A stretch of DNA of 64,000 nucleotides from contig NZ_CP037895.1 of assembly GCF_004634385.1 (NCBI RefSeq), forward strand, positions 2,703,245 through 2,767,244, in the 5' to 3' direction. The position numbers were made by a program, and so were the translations under genes. Below the pieces are notes generated by a model. The model was given only the letters and a program-made list of their open reading frames with translations. It had not been told where the DNA came from and searched no databases. Shown piece by piece: positions 44,114 to 56,120 of this stretch. This DNA is from Thermaerobacter sp. FW80 (lineage in GTDB: Bacteria; Bacillota; Sulfobacillia; Thermaerobacterales; Thermaerobacteraceae). Positions within the stretch are counted from its first letter, which is position 1; each line of letters starts with the position of its first letter.

Positions 44114-45484
44114 TTGCAGGTGGAGATCGTGGTGGTCGGCGCAGGCATCGTCGGGCTCGAGGTGGCCTGGCACCTCCGCGAGGCGGGCATTCGGCGCCTG
44201 GCGGTGATCGACCGCGGTGCCGCGGGGCGCGGCGCCACCGCCCACGGCGCCGGCCTGCTCTCCCACTTCACGTGGAACCCGCTGGACGCCCGCCTGGTGC
44301 GGCGGAGCGCCGAACTGTACGCCAGCCAGCAGGCGGAGCTGGGCGGGTCCTTCTTCCGCGTCACGGGATCGTACGTGGTGGTCGGGGCGCCGACGGACCC
44401 GGGGGCTGCCGCAGCCTCGGCCGACGGGGACGGGGAGGGCGCCCGGGTCGGCCCCCGAGATCCCGGCCAGGGCGGCGACGCCGCCCGACAAGCCGCCGGC
44501 GGCGGCCTGCCCCCGACGGGGGCCGTCGGCGATGCCCCCCAGGGCCGCACCGCCCCCGCGACGGAGGAGGTGATCCGGCGCCTCACCAGCCGCGTCGCCA
44601 TGCTCCGCGCGGTCGGGGTCGCCGTGGAGGCGGTGGACCCGGCCGCGGGGATCGCCGCCGTGCCCGCGTGGAACTGGGACGACATCGCGGCTGCCTGGTT
44701 CCTCCCCCACGACGGCGCGTTGCTCCCGGGCGATGGGGCGCAGCTCCTCGCCCGCCGGCTGCGACAGCGGGAGGTCAAGGTCCTGGAGGGCAGCCCGGTG
44801 CGGGAGCTCGCCACCGGGCGCGGGCCCGGCGGCCCGGCGGTGGCCGGCGTCCGCACCGCCGAGGGGCCGGTGGCCGCCGACGTGGTGGTGGTCGCCGCGG
44901 GCGTCTGGACGCGATCGCTGCTGCGGACGGCGGGCCTGGACGCCCCCATCAAGCCCTACCGCACCCAGCTCTCCCTCTGGGCGCTGCCGGAGGGGATCGA
45001 TCCCGACGACGTCCCGCCGCTGCACGACGTGACGGGGGCGTACTACTGGTTGCCCCGCCAGGGCCTGCTGGCGGTGGGCGACGGCACCGGGCTGGTGGAG
45101 GAAGACCCCGACGCCTTCCGCCGCGACCCCGACCCGGAGTTCCTCGAGGCCAGCCGCCGGCGGCTCGAACACCGGATGCCCGCGGCCCGCGGCGCGGAGG
45201 CGGTGGGCGGCTGGGCCCACCTCTGCGACGCCACCCCGGATCGGCGGCCGCTCCTCGGTCCCTACGGGGGCATCGCCGGCTTGCACCTGGCGGTGGGGTT
45301 CAACGGGTTCGGCGTCATGCGGGCGCCGGCCGTGGGCGAGCTGGTGGCCGCGTTTGTCCTGGGGGAGGAACCGGCGCTGGGCGGCGAGCCCGTCGCCGGC
45401 ATCAAGTCGCTGCGGGCGGACCGGTTCGACGGCTTCGTGGACTTCCCCATCGGCCAGGGATTCAATACGGTGGACGCGGACTGA
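44114..45484 (+). CDS. FAD-dependent amino-acid oxidase/dehydrogenase (DAO family)
   Basis: A DadA/glycine-oxidase-like flavoprotein. The N-terminal Rossmann motif VVVGAGIVGLEVAWHLREAG binds FAD; later GHLCD-like WAHLCDATPDRRPLLGPYGG and LHLAVGFNGFGVMRAPAVGE are typical of the C-terminal FAD-contacting part. Oxidises a D-amino acid, sarcosine, glycine or proline-like substrate; which one cannot be told. TTG at 44114 is selected since GAGGAGG lies nine bases upstream and the beta-strand begins at once. About 60 low-complexity residues interrupt the protein near residue 97. It is divergent from an amino-acid importer, suggesting linked use. Confidence 0.82.
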   Translation: MQVEIVVVGAGIVGLEVAWHLREAGIRRLAVIDRGAAGRGATAHGAGLLSHFTWNPLDARLVRRSAELYASQQAELGGSFFRVTGSYVVVGAPTDPGAAAASADGDGEGARVGPRDPGQGGDAARQAAGGGLPPTGAVGDAPQGRTAPATEEVIRRLTSRVAMLRAVGVAVEAVDPAAGIAAVPAWNWDDIAAAWFLPHDGALLPGDGAQLLARRLRQREVKVLEGSPVRELATGRGPGGPAVAGVRTAEGPVAADVVVVAAGVWTRSLLRTAGLDAPIKPYRTQLSLWALPEGIDPDDVPPLHDVTGAYYWLPRQGLLAVGDGTGLVEEDPDAFRRDPDPEFLEASRRRLEHRMPAARGAEAVGGWAHLCDATPDRRPLLGPYGGIAGLHLAVGFNGFGVMRAPAVGELVAAFVLGEEPALGGEPVAGIKSLRADRFDGFVDFPIGQGFNTVDAD

Positions 45485-46657
45485 CGCGCCAGACGGTGGA
45501 CGCGGAACCGAGACCAGCGCAGCGGCCGGGGCGCGCTCCCCGGCCGCGTTCCCCGATCCCGCCGCCAGCACCGCGGAACACCCGGGCAGCCCCGCCGCCA
45601 TCCGTCGGTGCCGCACCGAGCCAGGCCTCCCCGGCCCGGCACCGGGGGCCACCCGGGCCACCCCGTTGCCATGGACCCGGGACGGACCCCCGCGTGCTGC
45701 GGCGCCTCGGCGGAGACGGGCCAGCGTGTCGCGGTGGCGGCCGGCGACGGGCGCGGCACGCCCCTCGCCGGCCGCCGCGCCCCTGGGGGCCGTCGGGGCG
45801 GTCCGGCGCGGCTCAAGGGGACCGGCGGGACGGTGCGTGCGGCCCGCGGCGCTGGCGGCCGAACAGCACGCGGCGCGGTACTTCGCCAACGCGTCGCCCG
45901 TGGGCCGGCGGGTTCAAGGCGGCCCTGGATTCCGCCGCCTCCACGAGCTGCCTCACCCGCTCGAGGCCCACCGGGACCGGCGGGCGCAGGGCCGCGCCGG
46001 TGGACCGGCCTCATGGCGGTGCCCAACCGTGGCGCCAGGAGACGGGCACGAGGCGGTGAGAGGGGCACCGGACGGTGGAAATGGGCGCGGAACGGTGGAA
46101 ATGGACACGGGACGGTGAGACGGACACGAGACGGTGAGACGGGGACGAGGCGGTGAAACGGGCGCGGGGCGGCGCCCGCCGGCTCCGGCGGCCCGGGGGA
46201 CTGCAGCGACCCCGGGGGAACCACCGCGAGGCGGTGGGCAGAGGACGCGGCGCACCGGCAGGAACCCGGCCCACCGATCGGTAAGCATTGAAGCGATCCG
46301 CGTCCCCGGCAGCACGCCGAGGGCCGCGAACGATGGGGCGGGCGGCCGGCGCTCCGCCGGCCGCCCGCCCCGCAGGACAGCGTCGGCGGCAACCGATCCG
46401 CCCTTGCCCGACCCTGGCCTGCGGCGCCCGCGGCGCCCACGGCGGCGCACCCGGCGAGGCACACCCCGCGGGCCGCCGCGCTTCCCCGTGGGGGCCACGG
46501 CTTCCCGACGGGGGAGAGGGCTTCCCCACGGGAGCTAGCACTCCTCGACCGGAGGCCAGGGCCTCCCCAGGGGGCCCCTCGCCCCCACCGGGAGGTCGGT
46601 ACCCCGCACGGTCGGGCAGGGTGTCGGACGCGGTGCCGGCCCAGGGGGGACCACGGC
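45485..46657. other. 1.17-kb non-coding region
   Basis: No gene can be supported here. All six frames give only Arg/Pro/Gly-rich strings without family motifs. It contains the tandem repeat at 46041-46167 and a G/C block (46476-46600) with recurring CTTCCCGACGGG/CTTCCCCACGGG words. It separates the FAD oxidase from the PLP enzyme. Confidence 0.6.
46041..46167. repeat. Minisatellite-like tandem repeat, 19-20-bp units
   Basis: About six and a half imperfect units, each ending in CGGTGA or CGGTGG, for example GACGGACACGAGACGGTGA and GACGGGGACGAGGCGGTGA. Unit length is 19 or 20 bases. It lies inside a gene-free region. Confidence 0.7.
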
Positions 46658-47974
46658 GTGAACCAGTCAGGCCCGGCGTCGGCCGCATCGGCCACCGCCC
46701 GGCAGGAAGGCGCGATCGACCTGTCGTGGTGCCGGGCGGAGTTCCCGGCCCTGCAGCGCACCGTCGGCGGTCAACCGGCGGCCTTCCTCGACGGGCCCGG
46801 CGGGACCCAGGTCCCGCAGGCCGTGATCGAGGCCATGGCCACGTACCTGGTCGAGAGGAACGCCAACACCCACGGCGCGTTCCCGACCAGCCGCGCCACC
46901 GACGAGACCATCGCCGCGGCGCGCGCGGCGATGGCCGACTTCCTGGGGGCGACGCCCGCCGAGGTCGCCTTCGGGCCCAACATGACCACCCTGAACTTCA
47001 ACCTGGCGCGGGCCATCGGTCGCACCCTGCGACCCGGCGACGAGATCGTGGTGACGGAGCTCGACCACGACGCCAACGTCAGCCCGTGGCTGGTCCTCCA
47101 GGAGCTGGGGGCGGTGATCCGCTGGCTGCCCGTGGACCCGGCGACGTGCACGCTGGACCTGGATCGCCTGGGCGACCTCCTGGGGAGGCGGACGCGGGTG
47201 GTGGCCATCGGCTGGGCGTCCAACGCCGTCGGCACCGTCAACGACGTGGCCCGGGCGGTGCGCATGGCCCACGAGGCGGGCGCCCTGGCGGTGGTCGACG
47301 CGGTGCACTACGCCCCCCACGGCCCCATCGACGTCCGCGCCATCGGCTGCGACTTCCTGCTGTGTTCCGCCTACAAGTTCTTCGGTCCCCACGTCGGGGT
47401 GCTCTACGGCCGGCGGGCGGCCTTCGAGGCCCTGGAGACCTACCGCGTGCGACCCCAGTCCGCGGCCGCCCCGGAGAAGATCGAGACCGGCACCCTCAAC
47501 CACGAGGGGCTGGCGGGGCTGACGGCGGCCGTCGACTTCCTCGCCCGCCTGGGGCAGCGCTACCTCGACGCGTTCCGCGACGCGGTGGGCGGGGCCACCG
47601 GCCGGCGGGCCGCGATCCTCGCCGCCATGCACGCCATCGAGGCGTACGAGGCGCCGCTGGCCGAGCGGCTGCGCCGGGGCCTGGCGACCCTGCCCGGCGT
47701 CAAGGTCTACGGGGCGCCGGAGGGCCATCCCCGCACGCCGACGGTCTCCTTCACCGTCGCCGGTCGCCACCCGGCGGAGGTGGCGCGGTTCCTCGCCGAG
47801 CGCGGCCTGTTCGTCTGGGACGGCGACTTCTACGCGGTGACGCTGATCGAGCGGCTGGGGCTCAAGGCGTCGGGCGGCCTGGTGCGCGTGGGCCTGGCGC
47901 CGTACAACACCGCCGCGGAGATCGAGCGGCTGCTGGAGGCCGTGGAAGCGCTGGGCCGAGGAGGATCCGGATGA
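46658..47974 (+). CDS. SufS-like cysteine-desulfurase-family PLP enzyme
   Basis: A class V aminotransferase of the cysteine-desulfurase-like group. Signatures: FLDGPGGTQVPQAVIEAMAT, NANTHGAFPTS, and the PLP lysine Lys240 in CSAYKFFGPHVGVLYG; VGTVNDVARAVRMAHEAGAL and VVDAVHYAPHGPIDV line the cofactor site. The usual SufS loop cysteine is not evident, so sulfur transfer is uncertain. GTG at 46658 is used. The downstream metalloprotease-like gene overlaps its stop by four bases. Confidence 0.88.
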   Translation: MNQSGPASAASATARQEGAIDLSWCRAEFPALQRTVGGQPAAFLDGPGGTQVPQAVIEAMATYLVERNANTHGAFPTSRATDETIAAARAAMADFLGATPAEVAFGPNMTTLNFNLARAIGRTLRPGDEIVVTELDHDANVSPWLVLQELGAVIRWLPVDPATCTLDLDRLGDLLGRRTRVVAIGWASNAVGTVNDVARAVRMAHEAGALAVVDAVHYAPHGPIDVRAIGCDFLLCSAYKFFGPHVGVLYGRRAAFEALETYRVRPQSAAAPEKIETGTLNHEGLAGLTAAVDFLARLGQRYLDAFRDAVGGATGRRAAILAAMHAIEAYEAPLAERLRRGLATLPGVKVYGAPEGHPRTPTVSFTVAGRHPAEVARFLAERGLFVWDGDFYAVTLIERLGLKASGGLVRVGLAPYNTAAEIERLLEAVEALGRGGSG

Positions 47975-48639
47975 GCGGGCGCGACGATCGCGGCGCGGGC
48001 TCGGGCGACCGCGGTCCAGCGGGCCCGGAGGACCTGGGCGGCCTTGGCGCCGGGAAGCGCCGCCCGCCCGGCGGACCGGTCCGCCGGCGGCGCCGGCTGC
48101 GGCGGTACCGGTTCGTCCCCGTGGACTTCGACACCTTCACGGCGTGGGCGGACCGCATCGTCCGCCGCCTGCCCCCGCGCCTCCTCGAGGAGCTGGAGGG
48201 CGGGGTGCAGATCGACCCCGCGGCGCGGCGCAATCCCCAGGATCCGCCGGGCGTCTACCTGCTGGGCGAGTACATCACCGAGCCGTACCTGGGCCGCTTC
48301 ATCCGCATCTACTACGGGTCCTTCGAGCGGGTGCTGGTGGACGAACCGGCCGAGGTCTGGTTCGACGAACTGGAAGAGACCATCCTCCACGAGCTGCAGC
48401 ACCACATCGAGGCCCTGGCCGGGGTGGACTGGCTGGGGCTCGAGGACCTGCGCCAGCTCCAGCAGCTGTGGGAGGACGCCCGGCGTGGCGCGCGGGAGGC
48501 GGGCGATGGCCCCGCCGCGGCGAACGGCGACGAGGGCGGCGATGGCGGCGTTGGCGGCAGGGATGGACGCGGCGCGGGGCACAGCGGTGGCGGCGGGGAC
48601 GACGTCGGGGAGGACGGCGGCGGGGGCGGCCGCCGATGA
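47971..48639 (+). CDS. Zincin-like metallopeptidase family protein
   Basis: The core (residues about 50-165) has the zinc-peptidase motif HELQHH with His140, Glu141 and His144 in ETILHELQHHIEALAG, preceded by GVYLLGEYITEPYLGRFIRI and YYGSFERVLVDEP. It matches the small Zincin_1 family of unknown substrate. Both ends are Gly/Asp/Arg-rich and probably disordered, the C-terminal 45 residues strongly so. ATG at 47971 overlaps the PLP gene stop. Confidence 0.8.
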   Translation: MSGRDDRGAGSGDRGPAGPEDLGGLGAGKRRPPGGPVRRRRRLRRYRFVPVDFDTFTAWADRIVRRLPPRLLEELEGGVQIDPAARRNPQDPPGVYLLGEYITEPYLGRFIRIYYGSFERVLVDEPAEVWFDELEETILHELQHHIEALAGVDWLGLEDLRQLQQLWEDARRGAREAGDGPAAANGDEGGDGGVGGRDGRGAGHSGGGGDDVGEDGGGGGRR

Positions 48640-48791
48640 GCCGACCGCCGCGATGCGGTCGCCGGCCCGTGGTCCGGCGTGGAGCCGTCGACGGCGCGAC
48701 GGCTCCGCAACGGAGTCGACGGCGCGATGAACGACCCGTGCGCCGACGGGCGCGAGGCGACGCCACGGAGGCGGAGGGGGAGGAGCGGGCG

Positions 48792-49991
48792 GTGAAGGGC
48801 CGTCGAGGACCGCTGGTGGGCATCCGCGTGCTCGACCTCTCGCGGGTGCTGAGCGGACCGTACTGCACGATGATGCTGGCCGACTTCGGCGCCGACGTGA
48901 TCAAGGTCGAGCGGCCCGAGACGGGCGACGACACCCGGGGCTGGGGGCCGCCCTTCATCAACGGCGAGGCGGCCTACTTCCTCGCCGTCAACCGCAACAA
49001 GCGCAGCGTGGTGGTCGACCTGAAGGCACCCGAGGGCCGGGACCTGATCCGGCGCATGGCGCGGCAGTGCGACGTGGTGGTGGAGAACTTCCGCCCGGGC
49101 ACCGCCGCCCGGCTGGGCATCGGCCCCGACGACCTGCTGCGCGAGAACCCGCGGCTGATCTATGCGTCGATCTCCGGATTCGGCCAGGACGGCCCCTACA
49201 GCGACAAGCCGGGCTACGACGCCATCGCCCAGGCCATGGGCGGCATCATGCACGTCACCGGCGAGCCCGACCGGCCGCCGGTGCGGGCCGGCGTGGCCAT
49301 CGCCGACATCGGCGCCGGGATGTGGGCCGCCTTCGGCATCCTGGCCGCCCTGTGGGAGCGGGAGCGCTCCGGCCGCGGCCAGGTGGTGGACGTCTCCCTG
49401 CTGGAAGGCCAGATCGCCTGGCTGACCTACGTCGCCGGCAACTACTTCGCCACCGGCCAGGTCCCGCGCCGCTACGGCTCGGCCCACCCCAACCTGGTGC
49501 CGTACCAGGCCTTCGAGACGGCCGACGGCCACCTGATCGTGGCGGTGGGCAACGACAGCCTCTGGCGGCGCTTCTGCGAGGCGGCGGAACGGCCCGACCT
49601 GGCCGCCGACCCGCGCTACGCCACCAACGCCGGGCGCGTGGAGCACCGGGAGGAGCTCCTGCCGGAGCTCGAGGCCCTGATGCGCAGCCGGACCACCGCC
49701 GAGTGGCTCGAGCGCTTGGACCGGGCCGGGGTGCCGGCGGGTCCCATCCTCAGCATTGCCGACCTGGCCCGCGATCCCCACGTCCAGCACCGGCAGATGA
49801 TCGTGTCCCTGGAGCACTCGCGGGCCGGGGTCATCCGGGTGACGGGCATCCCGGTCAAGCTCTCGACCACCCCGGGCGCCATCTACGCACCCCCGCCCCT
49901 GCTCGGCCAGCACACCGACCAGGTGCTGGAGGAACTCGGCCTGCCGGCCGAGGAGCGCCGGCGGCTGCGGGAGGCGGGGGTCATCGCCTGA
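48792..49991 (+). CDS. CaiB/BaiF family (class III) CoA-transferase
   Basis: A 399-aa class III CoA-transferase that moves CoA between carboxylic acids. N-terminus: RVLDLSRVLSGPYCTMMLAD, FGADVIKVERP; middle: RNKRSVVVDLKAPEGRDLIR, VVENFRPGTAARLGI, ISGFGQDGPYSDKPGYDAIA, and ERSGRGQVVDVSLLE. The substrate is not readable. GTG at 48792 follows GGGGGAGGAGC by about five bases; a much longer open frame upstream runs through the zincin gene and is not real. The 150 bp before it seem non-coding. Confidence 0.92.
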   Translation: MKGRRGPLVGIRVLDLSRVLSGPYCTMMLADFGADVIKVERPETGDDTRGWGPPFINGEAAYFLAVNRNKRSVVVDLKAPEGRDLIRRMARQCDVVVENFRPGTAARLGIGPDDLLRENPRLIYASISGFGQDGPYSDKPGYDAIAQAMGGIMHVTGEPDRPPVRAGVAIADIGAGMWAAFGILAALWERERSGRGQVVDVSLLEGQIAWLTYVAGNYFATGQVPRRYGSAHPNLVPYQAFETADGHLIVAVGNDSLWRRFCEAAERPDLAADPRYATNAGRVEHREELLPELEALMRSRTTAEWLERLDRAGVPAGPILSIADLARDPHVQHRQMIVSLEHSRAGVIRVTGIPVKLSTTPGAIYAPPPLLGQHTDQVLEELGLPAEERRRLREAGVIA

Positions 49992-50021
49992 AGCCGCCGG
50001 CGAACAGGAGGTGAACCCCAG

Positions 50022-53459
<3,438 letters not shown>

Positions 53460-53617
53460 TTTCCGGCCCGCCGTAGGGCATGGTGGACCCGGACGAACCG
53501 GCCTCGCCCCGAGCCCGCCGGTCTGAACGCGGACACGCCGCCGGGGACGCGAACGCACCGGCGCGATGGAGGCGGGACGGCCCAGACCGATGGACCGCCA
53601 CGGAGGGCAAGCGGCCC

Positions 53618-54379
53618 ATGCGCAGGAACAAGCCAGCCAACCGAGGAGCGGACCCGCGAGCGGAACCGGCGGAACCGGCAGCCGCAACCCCTCGCCCCGG
53701 CGAGATGGAGGCTGGGGCGGCCGCAACCCCGGCCAGGACCGGTGACGGCGCGGCGCCCGGCCCGATGCCGGCCGCCCGCCGCCGGCGGCGCGTCGCCCTG
53801 GCCGTCGCCCTGGTCCTGGCCCTTGCTTTCCTCGCGGGCGTCCGGTCGATGGAGCACATCCTGGCCTCGGCCCCGGCTCCGGGCAGGCCGGCGCCGGACT
53901 TCACCCTGCCCCAGCTGGACGGCCCGCCGGTGCGCCTGGCGAATCTGCAGGGACGGGTGGTGGTCCTCAACTTCTGGGCGTCGTGGTGCCTGCCCTGCCG
54001 GGAGGAGACGCCGGCCCTGCAGGCGTTCTACCAGCGTTACGGCGACCGGGTGGCCTTCTACGCCATCAACGTGGCCGAGCCGGTGGACACGGTCCGCGCC
54101 TTCCTGGCCGAGTTCGGCGCCACCTACCCCGTGCTGCTGGATCGGGACAAGACGGTCTTCCGCCGGTACCGGGTCACCGGCTACCCGGAGACCTTCTGGA
54201 TCGACCCCCAGGGGATCCTGCGGATCCACTGGCACGGCCCCATGACCCTGGCCGACATGGAGCGGCTCTACCGGGAGACGGTGGCCGCGTCGCAAGGGGC
54301 GGCGCCTCACCCGCCGAAGAGCACGTCCAGAATGGTCGAGAGGGTGCCGCGCTTGCCGGCCAGGGCGCGGGGGTCGTAG
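53618..54379 (+). CDS. TlpA/ResA-like membrane-anchored thioredoxin
   Basis: An N-terminal membrane anchor [16 protein letters not shown] is followed by an AhpC/TSA-thioredoxin fold: [16 protein letters not shown], then [20 protein letters not shown] with active-site Cys124 and Cys127, and [20 protein letters not shown]. It probably reduces disulfides outside the membrane, for instance in cytochrome c assembly. ATG at 53618 follows CGGAGGG. The frame's last 24 codons overlap the convergent zinc-ribbon gene. Confidence 0.88.
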   Translation: MRRNKPANRGADPRAEPAEPAAATPRPGEMEAGAAATPARTGDGAAPGPMPAARRRRRVALAVALVLALAFLAGVRSMEHILASAPAPGRPAPDFTLPQLDGPPVRLANLQGRVVVLNFWASWCLPCREETPALQAFYQRYGDRVAFYAINVAEPVDTVRAFLAEFGATYPVLLDRDKTVFRRYRVTGYPETFWIDPQGILRIHWHGPMTLADMERLYRETVAASQGAAPHPPKSTSRMVERVPRLPARARGS

Positions 54380-54549
54380 ACCTCGGTGTAACCGCAGTTC
54401 TGGCACGACACAAAAAGATAGTGGTTGTGCTGGATGTCGAAAATCTTGCTGAGACCCGCTCCCGTCATGGCCACTTCCTTGACCCGGGCCCCATCGTGCC
54501 CGCACTTGCTGCACTTGAAGCGCTGCGCGATGGCGCTGGCGATGTCCAC
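54307..54549 (-). CDS. Small zinc-ribbon protein
   Basis: An 80-aa protein with two CxxC pairs: Cys13/Cys16 in FKCSKCGHDG and Cys49/Cys52 in [14 protein letters not shown], a classical zinc ribbon seen in small nucleic-acid-binding proteins of unknown role. GTG at 54549 is preferred because GGAGGG lies about nine bases upstream. Convergent with the tlpA-like gene and overlapping its end by 73 bp. Confidence 0.85.
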   Translation of the reverse strand: MDIASAIAQRFKCSKCGHDGARVKEVAMTGAGLSKIFDIQHNHYLFVSCQNCGYTEVYDPRALAGKRGTLSTILDVLFGG

Positions 54550-55189
54550 CCCGGATCGTCCCTCCTGCCGGCGCGGGTACCCGGACACCGTGGGGACGGG
54601 GTCCGGCCGGCCGCTCCCTCTCCCGCGAGTCGCCCGGCTATCCTGCGGCAGGCGGATGGCGGCGCGGTGCCGGGCCAGCGGCGCCTATCGGCGCATCGAC
54701 GGCCGGGCTCCTCACCTGCACCGGATGGTCGCGGGAGTCCTGGATGACGACATTCGCCTCACGCTTTCAGTATCCTGGTCCGGTCTTCTGGGCATCTCCG
54801 CCGGGGGGGCCGGATGCCGCCGGGACCTGTTCCCGACTGCCGGGGACGAGCCTGGCGGCACCTGTCCGCCATCACGATCCCGCGAGCTCACTGCCGGAAG
54901 TCCGTTGTAAGTCGCGGGTCTGAATCAAACCGGCCGCGGCGCCGGCCGCCCGAACCCGGGAGCACCCGCGGCCCTGCGGAGCGGAACGAACGCCGGGACG
55001 AACCCGGCGTAGCGGGCCTCCCGGAACCGGGCGGCCGGACGAACGCAGGCCCTCCCGTACCGAGGAAGCCGTGAGGCCCTGCCGTGAGGCGCTGGTGTGA
55101 AGCCGTAAGGCCCTCGTGGGAAGCCGTGAGGGCTCCTGGACGGCCGCCGGTCACCGCCGGCCACGGCCGGGCCGGGCACGCGCCGGCCG
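54550..55189. other. Gene-free region between the zinc-ribbon and copZ genes
   Basis: No supported gene in 640 bp. At 55065-55139 there are four imperfect copies of GAAGCCGTGAGGCCCT about 17-21 bases apart. Two relaxed versions of GGACGAAC (54997 and 55027 area) occur just before it. Nothing else is recognisable. Confidence 0.5.
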
Positions 55190-55393
55190 TTACGCCACCT
55201 CGTAGCCGGCGTCCTCCACGGCCTCCCGGACGCGGGCGTCGTCCAGATCACCCTCGTACGTCACCGTCACCCGGCCCGTCGCCAGGTCGACCTCCACGTC
55301 CTTGACCCCCGCCACGCCGGAAATGGCCTTCTTGACGGCCATCTTGCAGTGGTCGCAGGACATGCCCCGCACCTGGTAGACTCGCGTCGCCAT
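55190..55393 (-). CDS. copZ: Copper chaperone CopZ
   Basis: A 67-aa HMA-domain protein with the copper motif MSCDHC (Cys13, Cys16) and the family pattern VKKAISGVAGVKDVEVDLA. It carries Cu(I) in the cytosol to CopA. ATG at 55393 follows GGAGGG by nine bases. It is divergent from csoR, with a CsoR-type box 85 bases upstream. Confidence 0.95.
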   Translation of the reverse strand: MATRVYQVRGMSCDHCKMAVKKAISGVAGVKDVEVDLATGRVTVTYEGDLDDARVREAVEDAGYEVA

Positions 55394-55477
55394 GGGACCC
55401 ATCCCTCCTGCCTGGCCGGCGGAGCGCTTTCCTTCAACCAACCCCAAGCGCGCCCGCCTTGGGCCATTTTGCCGAAG

Positions 55478-55494
55478 ATACCCACAGGGGGTAT
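55478..55494. promoter_or_regulatory. CsoR-type operator, copZ side
   Basis: ATACCCACAGGGGGTAT, a 17-bp dyad matching the ATACCC-GGGTAT arrangement of CsoR operators. It lies 85 bases upstream of the copZ start in the divergent region. Confidence 0.85.
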
Positions 55495-55555
55495 CCTTCC
55501 CCCATCCTAGGCGCTTCCAGCGGGTGCTGTCAAACTCCGCCGGGCGGGGTCCCCG

Positions 55556-55586
55556 TTGACACCTTTATACCCCATGGGGGTATCAT
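55556..55586 (+). promoter_or_regulatory. csoR promoter with CsoR-type operator
   Basis: The operator ATACCCCATGGGGGTAT is at 55567-55583. A perfect -35 TTGACA at 55556-55561 precedes it and a -10-like TATCAT lies at 55581-55586 (19-base spacing), so bound CsoR would cover the promoter core. This gives copper-released autoregulation of csoR-copA. Confidence 0.85.
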
Positions 55587-55648
55587 GGGGGAGAACCGGA
55601 CTTCGCCTGCGGGAGAGACCGTAAGGAACCGTAGAGGAGGCGCGTCCC

Positions 55649-55969
55649 GTGAACACCGAGCCCGCCAAGTGCCACGACCCCGGGTCGCGGCGCATGACGC
55701 CCCACGCCGACCGCAAGAAGCTGCTCGACCGCCTGCGCCGCATCGAGGGACAGGTGCGCGGGCTGCAGCGCATGGTCGAGGAGGAACGGTACTGTGTGGA
55801 CGTGCTGGTCCAGGTGGCGGCGGTACGGGCAGCCCTGGACGCCGTGGCCCTGCAGCTGCTCGAACAGCACACCCACCATTGCGTCCAGGACGCCGTACGC
55901 AGCGGCGATGGCGACGCGGCCATCGACGAGGTCCTGGCCGTGGTGCGGCGCCTCTTGAGGACCACCTGA
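55649..55969 (+). CDS. csoR: Copper-sensing repressor CsoR
   Basis: A 106-aa CsoR/RcnR-family helical repressor. The Cu(I) ligands Cys49, His74 and Cys78 keep the exact family spacing (25 and 4 residues) in [10 protein letters not shown] and [10 protein letters not shown]. The helical start [20 protein letters not shown] is characteristic. GTG at 55649 follows GAGGAGG by nine bases. Copper binding releases it from the dyads at 55478 and 55567 and probably 63710. Confidence 0.95.
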   Translation: MNTEPAKCHDPGSRRMTPHADRKKLLDRLRRIEGQVRGLQRMVEEERYCVDVLVQVAAVRAALDAVALQLLEQHTHHCVQDAVRSGDGDAAIDEVLAVVRRLLRTT

Positions 55970-56120
55970 CCTGCCAGGCGTCCCGAGGTAGCGTACGCGC
56001 CACGGGCATGCACGCTGACTCCGCTGCCGGAACCCATCCCGGACGGGGCCGGCCGGGTTTCGCGCCCGCAGAGACCCGGATGCCGCCCCGGCCGGACTGC
56101 CGGGCAAGGAGGCATCGCTG

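Noticed and set aside
45485-46157. A string QHAARYFANASPVGRRVQGG near 45860-45920 that resembles the tail of FtsX-type permease loops
   Set aside because: Too short, no membrane segments around it, and flanked by low-complexity sequence.
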